A model generated the notes under the pieces. The model was not told the DNA's origin. It ran no database searches and saw nothing but the letters and a program-made list of their open reading frames with translations. Positions 1 through 7,871 of a stretch of DNA of 29,801 nt are shown one piece after another. How positions within the stretch are numbered: position 1 is the first letter of the stretch; each line of letters starts with the position of its first letter. The stretch is from the NCBI GenBank assembly GCA_017517815.1, contig JAFWYA010000079.1, positions 1-29,801 of the forward strand, read 5' to 3'. The position numbers were made by a program, and so were the translations under genes. Source of the DNA: Clostridia bacterium. GTDB taxonomy: Bacteria > Bacillota_A > Clostridia > Christensenellales > Aristaeellaceae.

Positions 1-2
1 AT

Positions 3-95
3 TATGAATTCCGCATCAAGCAGGGTCGTGTGCCGCAGGACAACTGCGCCGAAAACGCCCTCTTGCATCTGGAGGGCATTTTAAGGAGGAACTGA
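3..95 (+). CDS. C-terminal end of an unidentified protein (5' end outside window)
   Basis: An open frame enters from the left edge and gives 30 residues ending in LEGILRRN before a TGA stop at 93-95. Its last codons contain the AAGGAGG ribosome binding site (positions 73-79 region) of the next gene, whose ATG lies two bases after the stop. This is the spacing expected for an operon. Too little is left to identify the family. It is called coding because of this tight coupling and the absence of stops, not because of similarity. Confidence 0.5.
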   Translation, partial: YEFRIKQGRVPQDNCAENALLHLEGILRRN

Positions 96-97
96 CG

Positions 98-1171
98 ATG
101 GCGATCGTATCTGTTCAAAGTGCAGAGGCCTACCGCGATGATCTGCTCGACAGCGCCATTGCTGCTCATTTTGAAGCGCTGGGCGTTGCCAACGATCTGC
201 AACCCGGCATGAAGGTTCTGCTCAAGCCCAATCTGCTGGCAGGCCGCGATCCGGCCACTGCCGTGACCACCCATCCGGCGGTGCTGGCGGCTGTCGCCCG
301 CTGGCTGCGCGCCCATGGCATTGATCACATCACCCTTGCGGACAGTCCCGGCGGCGTCTACACGACGGCTCTGCTCAAGAAGACCTATACCGCCTGCGGA
401 CTGGATCAGCTGCGCCCGCTGATGATCCTCAATGAGGATGTTTCCTTTGGCCAGCGCGCAGATTTTGACCTGCTCACCCCTGTGCTGGAGGCGGACTATA
501 TCATCAACTGCGCCAAGCTCAAAACCCATGGCCTTACCGTTATGAGCGCAGGTGTCAAAAACCTGTTCGGCTGCATTCCTGGTCTGAAAAAGCCGGAATG
601 GCACTGCCGCAGACCCTCGCTGGACGGATTTGCCAATATGCTCATCGACCTGTGCGACGCCGTCAAACCCGACGTGACCTTTATCGATGCGATCGACTGC
701 ATGGAGGGCAACGGCCCCGGCGGCGGCACGGTGCGTCACATGGGCGTTACACTGTGCTCCCGCGATCCCTATGCGCTGGATGAACAGGCGGCGCTGCTCA
801 TGGGCATGACTGCCAAAATGCCGCCCATTGTGGCCGCTTCGCGCAGGCGCGGCAAGCTGGACACTGGTGCTATCCTAACCGGCGATGCGCTGATTCCCGC
901 CAACCCGCCCTTCACCCTGCCCGACGCCATTCTGGGCAAGGAAAGGTTCTGGACGCCCAACGGTCTTTTCCACGTTTTCTGCGGACGCGGCAGAGTGTAT
1001 CCGCGCGTAAATACAGCCAAATGCGTGGGCTGCGGCAAGTGCGCCGAGTCCTGCCCCATGCACCTGATCACCATTGAAGACCGCAAGGCGGTTATCCGCA
1101 AAAAGGGCTGCATTTCCTGTTTCTGCTGTCAGGAAATGTGCCCCGCCCACGCGATCGACGCAAAGCGCTGA
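98..1171 (+). CDS. DUF362 domain protein with C-terminal two-cluster ferredoxin domain
   Basis: The 357-residue protein has an N-terminal DUF362 domain (about residues 1-270) and a C-terminal bacterial ferredoxin-like domain. The latter has two [4Fe-4S] motifs: C309-x2-C312-x2-C315-x3-C319-P and C338-x2-C341-x2-C344-x3-C348-P. No signal peptide or membrane segment is visible, so it should be a cytoplasmic redox protein. The substrate of DUF362 proteins is not established. The start is fixed by AAGGAGG 18-25 bases upstream of the ATG in a translationally coupled arrangement. The gene is 63 bases upstream of ddh on the same strand, so the two may be co-transcribed. That could mean a role near diaminopimelate or amino acid metabolism, but this is only inference from position. 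Confidence 0.88.
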   Translation: MAIVSVQSAEAYRDDLLDSAIAAHFEALGVANDLQPGMKVLLKPNLLAGRDPATAVTTHPAVLAAVARWLRAHGIDHITLADSPGGVYTTALLKKTYTACGLDQLRPLMILNEDVSFGQRADFDLLTPVLEADYIINCAKLKTHGLTVMSAGVKNLFGCIPGLKKPEWHCRRPSLDGFANMLIDLCDAVKPDVTFIDAIDCMEGNGPGGGTVRHMGVTLCSRDPYALDEQAALLMGMTAKMPPIVAASRRRGKLDTGAILTGDALIPANPPFTLPDAILGKERFWTPNGLFHVFCGRGRVYPRVNTAKCVGCGKCAESCPMHLITIEDRKAVIRKKGCISCFCCQEMCPAHAIDAKR

Positions 1172-1234
1172 ACCGCGCATGTTTTTTTTGCAGCCGCCTG
1201 TATATCCTAAACAGGCAGCAAGGAGGTTTTTGAT

Positions 1235-2230
1235 ATGGACCATTCACCCATCCGCATCGGCATTCTGGGCTACGGCAATCTGGGCCGCGGCGTGGAATGC
1301 GCCGTGCGTCAGAACAGCGACATGACCCTTGCCGCTGTTTTCACCCGCCGCACCCCCGAAACCCTTTCCATCCTCACGCCGGACGTACCGATTCTGTCAG
1401 TGGCAGATATCTTCAGCTGGCAGGACAAGATCGATGTGCTCATCCTCTGCGGCGGCAGCGCGACCGACCTGCCCGTGCAGACCCCCGAAATGGCGAAGCA
1501 TTTTAACGTCATCGACAGCTTTGACACGCATGCCAAAATCCCGGAGCATTTTGCTGCCGTCAACACCGCAGCAAAAGCCGCTGGAAAGCTGGCGCTCATC
1601 TCCTGCGGCTGGGACCCCGGCATGTTCTCCCTCAACCGCGTTTACGCCGAGGCGCTGCTGCCCTCCGGTGAAAACTACACTTTCTGGGGCAAGGGCGTCA
1701 GTCAGGGCCATTCCGATGCCATCCGACGCATCGAAGGCGTGGTGGATGCGCGTCAGTACACCATTCCCGTATCCGAAGCCCTGCAGGCCGTACGCAGCGG
1801 TGCATGCCCCCAGCTAACCACCCGTCAGAAGCACACCCGCGAATGCTTTGTCGTTGCAGAAGACGGCGCTGATCTTGCCCGCATTGAAAACGAGATCAAA
1901 ACCATGCCCAACTACTTTGCCGACTATGACACCACCGTGCATTTTATCTCTATGGCAGAGCTCAGGGCACACCACAGCGGCATTCCGCACGGCGGATTTG
2001 TCATCCGCAGCGGCAAGACCGGCTGGAACGAAGAGCACAACCATGTGATCGAATACAGTCTGAAGCTGGACTCCAACCCGGAATTCACCTCCAGCGTACT
2101 GGTCGCCTACGCACGCGCCGTGCACCGCATGGCACAGGAAGGCATGACCGGCTGCAAAACCGTGCTGGACGTGGCCCCCTCCTATCTCAGCCAGCACGAT
2201 CCTGAATGGCTTCGCAAACAGATGCTGTAA
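1235..2230 (+). CDS. ddh: meso-diaminopimelate D-dehydrogenase
   Basis: The enzyme (EC 1.4.1.16) reversibly converts L-2-amino-6-oxopimelate (tetrahydrodipicolinate in open form), ammonia and NADPH to meso-diaminopimelate. This gives a one-step route to lysine and to the peptidoglycan cross-linking residue. At 331 residues it has the family's usual length of about 325. The N terminus has the dinucleotide-binding motif GYGNLG (12-17). The central block SQGHSDAIRR and the C-terminal motif HNHVIEYSLKLDSNPEF are typical of Ddh. The ATG at 1235 follows a good AAGGAGG site. The gene ends in TAA just before a strong terminator. The other lysine genes are not in the window. Confidence 0.95.
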   Translation: MDHSPIRIGILGYGNLGRGVECAVRQNSDMTLAAVFTRRTPETLSILTPDVPILSVADIFSWQDKIDVLILCGGSATDLPVQTPEMAKHFNVIDSFDTHAKIPEHFAAVNTAAKAAGKLALISCGWDPGMFSLNRVYAEALLPSGENYTFWGKGVSQGHSDAIRRIEGVVDARQYTIPVSEALQAVRSGACPQLTTRQKHTRECFVVAEDGADLARIENEIKTMPNYFADYDTTVHFISMAELRAHHSGIPHGGFVIRSGKTGWNEEHNHVIEYSLKLDSNPEFTSSVLVAYARAVHRMAQEGMTGCKTVLDVAPSYLSQHDPEWLRKQML

Positions 2231-2233
2231 TAC

Positions 2234-2268
2234 AAAAACCAGCTGCAACACAATGCAGCTGGTTTTTT
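2234..2268. terminator. Bidirectional intrinsic terminator between ddh and the SNF2 gene
   Basis: A perfect 9-bp stem CCAGCTGCA/TGCAGCTGG (2239-2247 with 2254-2262) has a six-base loop. It is flanked by an A5 run on the left and a T6 run on the right, so it works for both convergent genes, ddh (+) and the helicase gene (-), whose stop codon is six bases away. Confidence 0.92.
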
Positions 2269-2273
2269 GATGC

Positions 2274-5200
2274 CTATGAGAAGAATAGCATCCGGATGTC
2301 CTCTTCCGTCAGGGTGCTCAGGCCGGATTCACCCGCCAGCACCACGCGGTCGAAGATCGCGCGTTTGCGCTTGCTGAGGTCTGTCACCTTTTCTTCGATC
2401 GTGCCTTGCGCGATCAGGCGGATGACGTCAACATCCTTCGTCTGGCCAATGCGGTGCGCACGGTCGGTCGCCTGATCCTCCGTTGCAGGATTCCACCACG
2501 GATCATAGTGAATGACCAGATCTGCGCCGGTCAGGTTAAGCCCCGTACCGCCTGCTTTGAGCGAAATCAGGAATACCTTGCCCTCGCCGCCGTTGAAGCG
2601 GTCGCAGAGCTGCTGACGCTGTTCGGGCTTGGTTTCACCGTCCAGATACAGGCACTGCACGCCCTCGCGGCCAAGCCGCTTGCGGATCATCTGCAGCATG
2701 CCCACAAACTGGGAGAAAATGAGCATGCGCCGCTTGGACGCAATAGCGTTATGCACAGTCTGCACAAGCAATTCCAGCTTGCCGCTGGTACCCTCGTAAT
2801 CAGCAAGGAAGAGCTTGGGATGGCAGCATACCTGACGCAGTTTCAGCAAAATGCTGAGCACCTGCATGCGCGCCCGCGGAAGCGATCCATCGGCCAGCGC
2901 CTGGCCCACGTGCTGGCGCAGCGTTTCCATCAGGCCGTCGTATACGCGGGTCTGCTCGGGCGTCATGGCAGCGTAGAGCGACTGCTCGTGTTTCTTGGGT
3001 AAGTCCGCCAGCACCTCTTCCTTCAGACGGCGTACCAGGAACGGACGGATGCGTTCGCGCAATTCCTCGGCATGTTCGCCTCCGCCGTAGCGGCGCAGGA
3101 AGGATGCCTGCGTGCCAAGATACCCAGGCAGAATGAAGTCAAAAATGCTCCACAGTTCACCGGTATGGTTTTCCATGGGCGTACCGGTCAGGGCGATACG
3201 CACCTGCGCATCCAGTTCTTTTGCCGCCACAGCGCCCTGGCTCTGGGCGTTTTTCACACTCTGCGCCTCATCCAGTACGGCAAAGCGCAGAGGAATGTCC
3301 TTCAGGTATTCGATGTCGCGCCTCAGCAGCGGATAGCTGGTGAGAATCACGTCGACATCCGCCTCTTGCTTGATTTGTTCGATCGTGCGGCGGCGTTCAT
3401 CCCTTGCGCCGGTAACTACGCGCACGATCAGGCTGTCATCAAAGCGCTTGAGTTCCGCCAGCCAGTGATAGGTCAAGGACGTGGGGGTCACAATGATGCT
3501 CTTCTGCGTTCCGTCGCGGCGCTTTGCAGCAGACAGTGCCGCAATGATCTGCACCGTTTTGCCAAGGCCCATTTCGTCAGCCAGAATGCCGCCCATGCGG
3601 GCCTCGTAGAGGCTGAGAATCCAGCTGCTGCCGCGCTGCTGATAAGGCGTCAGCTTCTTTTGCAGCTTCTGCGGCACATATTTCTGCATGGCCTGCTCGC
3701 TTTCAGCAAAGGCGTTCATGGTCGCCTCGACCTCGGCGTCGGCCTCCGTTTTGGCGCCGGCCATGCGCAGCATGCTCACCATATAGGCGGCACGATATGC
3801 GCCAAAGCTCAACTCGCGGGCTTCTTCACCGGCGGACGGATCATCCAGCGCGGCTGCATCCAGCAGTTCCTGCACCACAGGGGCCAGTGCGCTCATGTCG
3901 CGCACATCGAGGAATTCGCCGGTCTTAAGCCGCACATACTGCTGCCGCTGGGCCACAGCCTGCAAAATGGGCAGCACCTCAGGCACAGCCTGGCTGCCTT
4001 CCAGCAGTTCGAACACCAGCCTGCCGCCGCGCATATGGAACGAAGCACGTGCCGACAGCCGGCGCGGCTTCACCTTTTCGAAGGCAGTGGAGGCATACAC
4101 CTCGCACAGTTTGCCAAGCTCGCTCACACCCTGCGTGCAGAACGCCAGAATATCCTTGGAGCGGCGCAGCACGATACGCCCTCCGCGCACCACAAAACCA
4201 GCGTCGGAGAAGAAATCCAGCAGTTCGCTTTCCGCACGTCCATCCCTCAGGAGCAGTCTGCCGTCCTCCAGCGTGGGCGCAGCAGGAGAGGCGGATGTTT
4301 CTTCGTCCGTCTGCTCACCCTGAGACAGGCTGAACGGGTACAGCACTGCGTCGCCATAGTGAAATTCCACCCTTGCCTCCACATTGCTGCCCACCAGATC
4401 CAGATACACCATGGGTTTGAACGGCGCAGTGATCAGCCTTGCGCCCAGTTCGGGCGAAGGCGCGACGGTTCCCACAGTGGAGAGCGCCGGCAACAGCGTA
4501 GCCAAAGTGTCCTCCGCCTCGCGGGCCGGATAGCGGAAGCTGCAGCCTTCCGTACAAAGCAGTCTGCAGACGCGCGCCTGCGCGCTGTGCAGATGCACAA
4601 TGCGCCCTTCGCTGAGCACATAGCGCGCATCCGGCGTGACCAGGCGGATCTCCTCCGCGCCCTCGGCGCGCACATTCAGTTCGGTTGTACTCATCGATAC
4701 CGCAAAGCAAAGCGGCAGTTCCACCGTGCGGATGCTGCCCTGCGCCTGCTTCTGGTCGTTGTTCATCAGTACGAAGGAATGCGTCTCAAAATAACGCAGC
4801 GCGCTGTGCAGCATAGCGCCGCTCATCAGCACAAAGCGGCCGTCACAGGCAGGACCGCGCTCGCGTTCCTCGTCGGGTGTGGAACCGTCCTCCCATGCAC
4901 GCAGCGTGTCTGCCTTGAGCGGAATATGGTTCATCAGCATCGTCAGCAGCCGTTCATCCTCGCGGGAGAAGCGCATGACGGTCGGACGATAAGTAAATTT
5001 TTCTGACAACGAAAGCGGTGCGCCCAGCGCATAGCATGTGAGCAGATCCGCAATGCTTTTGACCGCATACAGGCGCTCCTGACCCACGTTCAGCCCCAAA
5101 CCCACGCGTCCGTCCGAGTACAGACGCACCATGGCTGTCATGCGCACATTTTCGCCGCCGGGCATGGCACGTCCCAGCGCCATGAGCATTTTATCGCCCA

Positions 5201-5486
5201 GCGCCAGCTCGGTATCCTGCTGCAGCTTCACCAGTCTGCCGTCCTCACGCGCCTTCAGAATAGCCGCAGCAGCATGCTGGCAGGGCTCGTCCTGCGCCCC
5301 GCAGGTGCATTCAAATGTGCCGTTGGCACGCAGCGTTACCATCTGCGCAGGGGTGGACCCAACGCTGTAACTCAGCGCCTCCTCCCGCGCAAGGGAGGGC
5401 GCTGCGCTCACACTGCCGCGCCGAAACAGCTTTTCCCCAAGCTGGTAGCTTTCCGTACCGGTTTGCAAGGAATCAAACAGAGCCAT
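2274..5486 (-). CDS. SNF2-family DNA-dependent ATPase (DEAD/DEAH helicase-like) with SWIM zinc finger
   Basis: The 1070-residue protein has three parts. The first is a SWIM zinc finger (C60-x-C62-x6-C69-x-H71). The second is a long middle region like the bacterial SNF2-associated domain. The third is a two-lobe SNF2 motor. Motif I is ADEMGLGKT near residue 640, motif II is DEAQ (not DEAH) near 740, motif III is LTGTPMEN, and motif VI is RAHRIGQ near 1010. Family members translocate on double-stranded DNA and remodel protein-DNA complexes; the bacterial target is mostly unknown. The start ATG has GGGAGG five bases upstream. The gene ends in TAG, the only well-supported TAG stop in the window. 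It stands alone, 337 bases from the exporter adaptor gene, and no restriction or defence partner gene is nearby. Confidence 0.95.
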   Translation of the reverse strand: MALFDSLQTGTESYQLGEKLFRRGSVSAAPSLAREEALSYSVGSTPAQMVTLRANGTFECTCGAQDEPCQHAAAAILKAREDGRLVKLQQDTELALGDKMLMALGRAMPGGENVRMTAMVRLYSDGRVGLGLNVGQERLYAVKSIADLLTCYALGAPLSLSEKFTYRPTVMRFSREDERLLTMLMNHIPLKADTLRAWEDGSTPDEERERGPACDGRFVLMSGAMLHSALRYFETHSFVLMNNDQKQAQGSIRTVELPLCFAVSMSTTELNVRAEGAEEIRLVTPDARYVLSEGRIVHLHSAQARVCRLLCTEGCSFRYPAREAEDTLATLLPALSTVGTVAPSPELGARLITAPFKPMVYLDLVGSNVEARVEFHYGDAVLYPFSLSQGEQTDEETSASPAAPTLEDGRLLLRDGRAESELLDFFSDAGFVVRGGRIVLRRSKDILAFCTQGVSELGKLCEVYASTAFEKVKPRRLSARASFHMRGGRLVFELLEGSQAVPEVLPILQAVAQRQQYVRLKTGEFLDVRDMSALAPVVQELLDAAALDDPSAGEEARELSFGAYRAAYMVSMLRMAGAKTEADAEVEATMNAFAESEQAMQKYVPQKLQKKLTPYQQRGSSWILSLYEARMGGILADEMGLGKTVQIIAALSAAKRRDGTQKSIIVTPTSLTYHWLAELKRFDDSLIVRVVTGARDERRRTIEQIKQEADVDVILTSYPLLRRDIEYLKDIPLRFAVLDEAQSVKNAQSQGAVAAKELDAQVRIALTGTPMENHTGELWSIFDFILPGYLGTQASFLRRYGGGEHAEELRERIRPFLVRRLKEEVLADLPKKHEQSLYAAMTPEQTRVYDGLMETLRQHVGQALADGSLPRARMQVLSILLKLRQVCCHPKLFLADYEGTSGKLELLVQTVHNAIASKRRMLIFSQFVGMLQMIRKRLGREGVQCLYLDGETKPEQRQQLCDRFNGGEGKVFLISLKAGGTGLNLTGADLVIHYDPWWNPATEDQATDRAHRIGQTKDVDVIRLIAQGTIEEKVTDLSKRKRAIFDRVVLAGESGLSTLTEEDIRMLFFS

Positions 5487-5790
5487 AGCATCCTCCCATA
5501 AAAAGGCTAGTTAGTATCACTTCTGTACAAATTTTCTCATTCCTGCCTGAAAAACACATCCCTTTGTAAAAAAAGCTGAATATTTCCCGCCGGTAGGGGC
5601 ATACTGAAAACGAAACGACGGCCAGGCAAACGGCCGAAAAACGCGCCGTAAGCGCTTTTGCTTTTCAAAGGCGCGGCCAGCATGCGGGGCGCATGCCGGT
5701 GTGGGATGTGGATGACAGAAACGGCACGGTTTTTCCTCAAGCGCAGACGCTGCCGTGAAGCACATTGCTTTCGATGACCGCCGTTTCAAA
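5487..5790. other. Intergenic region with no recognised gene; probable promoter of the SNF2 gene
   Basis: About 300 bases separate the SNF2 start from the adaptor terminator. The proximal part (5496-5580) is AT-rich and should hold the SNF2 promoter. A possible -10 GATACT and a TAGCCT hexamer are present on the - strand, but I see no convincing -35. The rest (5600-5760) is GC-rich with small inverted repeats, for example GCATGC arms near 5680-5700. A 60-90 codon frame on the - strand has no ribosome binding site and a basic, low-quality composition, so I do not call it. Confidence 0.5.
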
Positions 5791-5816
5791 AGCCCGGACG
5801 TTTTTTCGTCCGGGCT
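5791..5816 (-). terminator. Intrinsic terminator of the ABC exporter operon
   Basis: A perfect 10-bp stem AGCCCGGACG/CGTCCGGGCT encloses a six-base loop. In the - strand transcript it is followed by a short T run (TTTG). It starts eight bases after the adaptor stop codon. Confidence 0.85.
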
Positions 5817-5823
5817 TGTCTTT

Positions 5824-6870
5824 TTATTTCAGCAAAACTGTGGCGTTCATGCCGGGCAGCAGCTGCTTTTTGATATCCAGTTCAATGGTCACGTCATAGT
5901 AGGATGCATTCTGTCTGGGTACGCCGATTTGAGAGATATGTGCAACCGTACCGGTAAACGTTTCACCAGGATAGCAGTCCAGCACAACGGTCAGGCTGTC
6001 GCCCACCTCAACCAGATTCAGATCCATCTCGTCCACCTCAGCCACCACATTCAGCTGCGCCATATCATGAACGCGCGCCAGCAGCATTCCCTTGTACGCC
6101 TGCTGACCAGAAGCTGCAAGCACTTCCAGCGCGCCATCCTGCCCTGCGTTCATCTGTGCGCTTGCAAGAGTGGGTTCAGCATCCTGCGCAGCCAGCATCA
6201 GCAGCAAATCGCCCTTGCTGACCTGCTGGCCTTCCTTCACATTGCAGCTGAGCACGCGTCCCGTTCCTGCAACGGGCACGTCTGCCGCACGGCTGATTTT
6301 GCCAGACCCAATACAGCTTTTAGTGGTCATTTTATCGTCGCGATAAATTTTGACAGAGTCCCCGTTCTCAAAATCGCCGTCCGTCACTTCAATCACATAA
6401 TTGTTGCCATTGACGGAGATGATGCGGCCTTCGCCTTCATTATCGCGGTCGTTGCTTTCTTCAAAGAAGATGCGTTCCCCCATGTGAATGGTGCGGTTGT
6501 CCTCGTCGTTGTACGCGCCGGAGGTGGATGCATCTACAAGCAGGTTATTGGTTTTCTCTATGCTCATCAGCATGCCGTACTGAGCGATCACATCGGTGCA
6601 CAGGTCGCCGTTTTCTGCAAATACAGCGCCTACCGTGCCATCAGCCGGCGCATAAATACGGATGGTTTCCATTTCAAACAGCACGTCCTGTGCATGCACC
6701 GAATCGCCGGTTTCCCAGTCAAAAGGCTTGAGCACGCCGGTAAAAGGCGCGGTGATCTGGTATACATTGCGGCTTTCCACCATGCCGCTGGCAGTTACCT
6801 GCGCATCTTCCGCAAAGGCTGCAGAGCAGCACATACACAGCATCATGATAAGAGCAAACAAACGCTTCAT
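5824..6870 (-). CDS. HlyD/MacA-type adaptor subunit of an ABC exporter
   Basis: The 348-residue protein begins with a signal peptide (MKRLFALIMMLCM..., likely cleaved after AFA near residue 20). It then shows the split biotinyl-lipoyl-like halves (ITAPFTGVLKPFDWETGD and APADGTVGAVFAENGD) and the beta-barrel/membrane-proximal part typical of periplasmic adaptor proteins (DLNLVEVGDSLTV, GMNATVLL at the end). Such adaptors link an ABC permease to the cell exterior and contact the substrate. The long coiled-coil hairpin of MacA is essentially missing, as expected where there is no outer-membrane channel. The start is ATG 6870, with GGAGG eight bases upstream; a TTG 15 bases earlier lies on that site and is rejected. 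It is the third gene after the ATPase and permease, 20 bases downstream of the permease stop. Confidence 0.88.
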   Translation of the reverse strand: MKRLFALIMMLCMCCSAAFAEDAQVTASGMVESRNVYQITAPFTGVLKPFDWETGDSVHAQDVLFEMETIRIYAPADGTVGAVFAENGDLCTDVIAQYGMLMSIEKTNNLLVDASTSGAYNDEDNRTIHMGERIFFEESNDRDNEGEGRIISVNGNNYVIEVTDGDFENGDSVKIYRDDKMTTKSCIGSGKISRAADVPVAGTGRVLSCNVKEGQQVSKGDLLLMLAAQDAEPTLASAQMNAGQDGALEVLAASGQQAYKGMLLARVHDMAQLNVVAEVDEMDLNLVEVGDSLTVVLDCYPGETFTGTVAHISQIGVPRQNASYYDVTIELDIKKQLLPGMNATVLLK

Positions 6871-6890
6871 TTTTCGATCCTCCAAACTTG

Positions 6891-7736
6891 TTATTCAACG
6901 CTCTTGAGTGCTTCGACCATATCAACCTTCCTGACCTTGCGCGTCAGCAGGAAGGTAACGAACCTCGAAAACAGATACGTGACAACGCATGCAATCACAA
7001 AAGACTGCGGCCTGACCGTGGATGCAAAAACCATGGTATCGTTCTCACACAGCCTGAGGATCTCTGCGGTGAGCCAGCGGCCGGGCCACAGGCTTATCAG
7101 AATGCCGATAACGGCAAGCAGGTCGTTTTCAGATGTGATCAGGCGGCGTATCTCCTTTTGGTGATAACCCATCACCTTAAGTGTGGCGTACTCGCGGTAA
7201 CGCTCCATGTAATTGAGCATGCCCATGTTGTACAGCACCACAAAAGCCAGGCCCAGTGCAGCCACCGACATCAGCCAGAACACCTGCGTCATGCTGTCCA
7301 GAATTCGAAGCATATCCACATACTGCAGATCCGGATCGTGCAGTTCATCCAGCTCATCCAGCTCGTTGAGCCTGCGCATTCCCTCTTCTGTAGGGTGACG
7401 GATCAATAGCCCAGTAGGCACAAAGCTGGTCTTGTTGTGCGATTCCCACTCGCTGCGGCGCATCATGGCGCTCTGCCCCACTGTGACCCATGCGATGCCT
7501 CCCACTTCGGTCACAATCGGTTCGTCATCGCCCGGCAGCCACAATTCGATGCGGTCACCGACCTGCGCATCCAACGTCTGCGCCAGCTTCTGGCTGAGCA
7601 TCACGCCTTTTTGCGGCAGTTCCACCCATGTTTCGTTCTCGCCAAAATGCATCAGGCGCTGCCCGTCCTCAAAAACACTCAGCACTGTCGTGCGGCCGGA
7701 TGAATCTGTACGGGCGCTGAGACTGACCTCCATCAC
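6891..7736 (-). CDS. FtsX/MacB-like ABC permease, C-terminal fragment (after in-frame amber)
   Basis: This piece carries the second half of a two-FtsX-domain permease: extracytoplasmic domain, then membrane segments around MTQVFWLMSVAALGLAFVV, LLAVIGILISLW and SFVIACVVTYLFSRFVTFLL. It includes the typical cytoplasmic loop YREYATLKVMGY between them. It is in the same reading frame as the fragment upstream. The frame is open from the amber at 7869-7871 (Y-Y-Y-G-T-V-Q-Y-T-L-R-A-D-L follows it, as in intact permeases). If translated separately it could start at GTG 7736 or ATG 7733, but the ribosome binding site there is poor. It ends TAA, 20 bases before the adaptor start. I read it as part of one interrupted gene, 6891-9197, that would encode about 768 residues. 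Confidence 0.85.
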   Translation of the reverse strand: MMEVSLSARTDSSGRTTVLSVFEDGQRLMHFGENETWVELPQKGVMLSQKLAQTLDAQVGDRIELWLPGDDEPIVTEVGGIAWVTVGQSAMMRRSEWESHNKTSFVPTGLLIRHPTEEGMRRLNELDELDELHDPDLQYVDMLRILDSMTQVFWLMSVAALGLAFVVLYNMGMLNYMERYREYATLKVMGYHQKEIRRLITSENDLLAVIGILISLWPGRWLTAEILRLCENDTMVFASTVRPQSFVIACVVTYLFSRFVTFLLTRKVRKVDMVEALKSVE

Positions 7737-7868
7737 GCCCTCGAGCGTCTCCGCACCGATACGCTTGCGGTAGCTGTCAATCTCACCGGCCTGTGCGGTC
7801 AGATCGGCGCGCAGCGTGTACTGAACAGTGCCGTAATAATACTTGCCAACAAAAAACGTTACACTGTC

Positions 7869-7871
7869 CTA
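7869..7871 (-). other. In-frame amber codon interrupting the ABC permease
   Basis: The + strand reads CTA at 7869-7871, so the - strand codon is TAG. Frame, membrane topology and family motifs continue without shift on both sides. The codon could come from AAG, CAG, GAG, TGG, TTG, TCG or TAC/TAT by one substitution. It may be a true nonsense mutation, a strain polymorphism or a sequencing/assembly error; recoding is less likely. Confidence 0.8.

Noticed and set aside
3072..5006. Open frame of 644 codons on the + strand opposite the SNF2 gene
   Set aside because: It mirrors the helicase frame in GC-rich DNA, has no ribosome binding site and shows no domain; the product is rich in His, Gln and Arg as expected for antisense reading.
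5517..5789. Open frame of up to 90 codons on the - strand between the adaptor and SNF2 genes
   Set aside because: No ribosome site, start only by TTG or a weak ATG, basic and cysteine-rich low-quality composition, and it overlaps the region expected to hold the SNF2 promoter.
7869..7871. Genome-wide reassignment of TAG to an amino acid
   Set aside because: The SNF2 gene ends in TAG at 2274-2276 just before a perfect terminator, so TAG appears to act as a stop here, although it is rare: 1 of about 25 genes.
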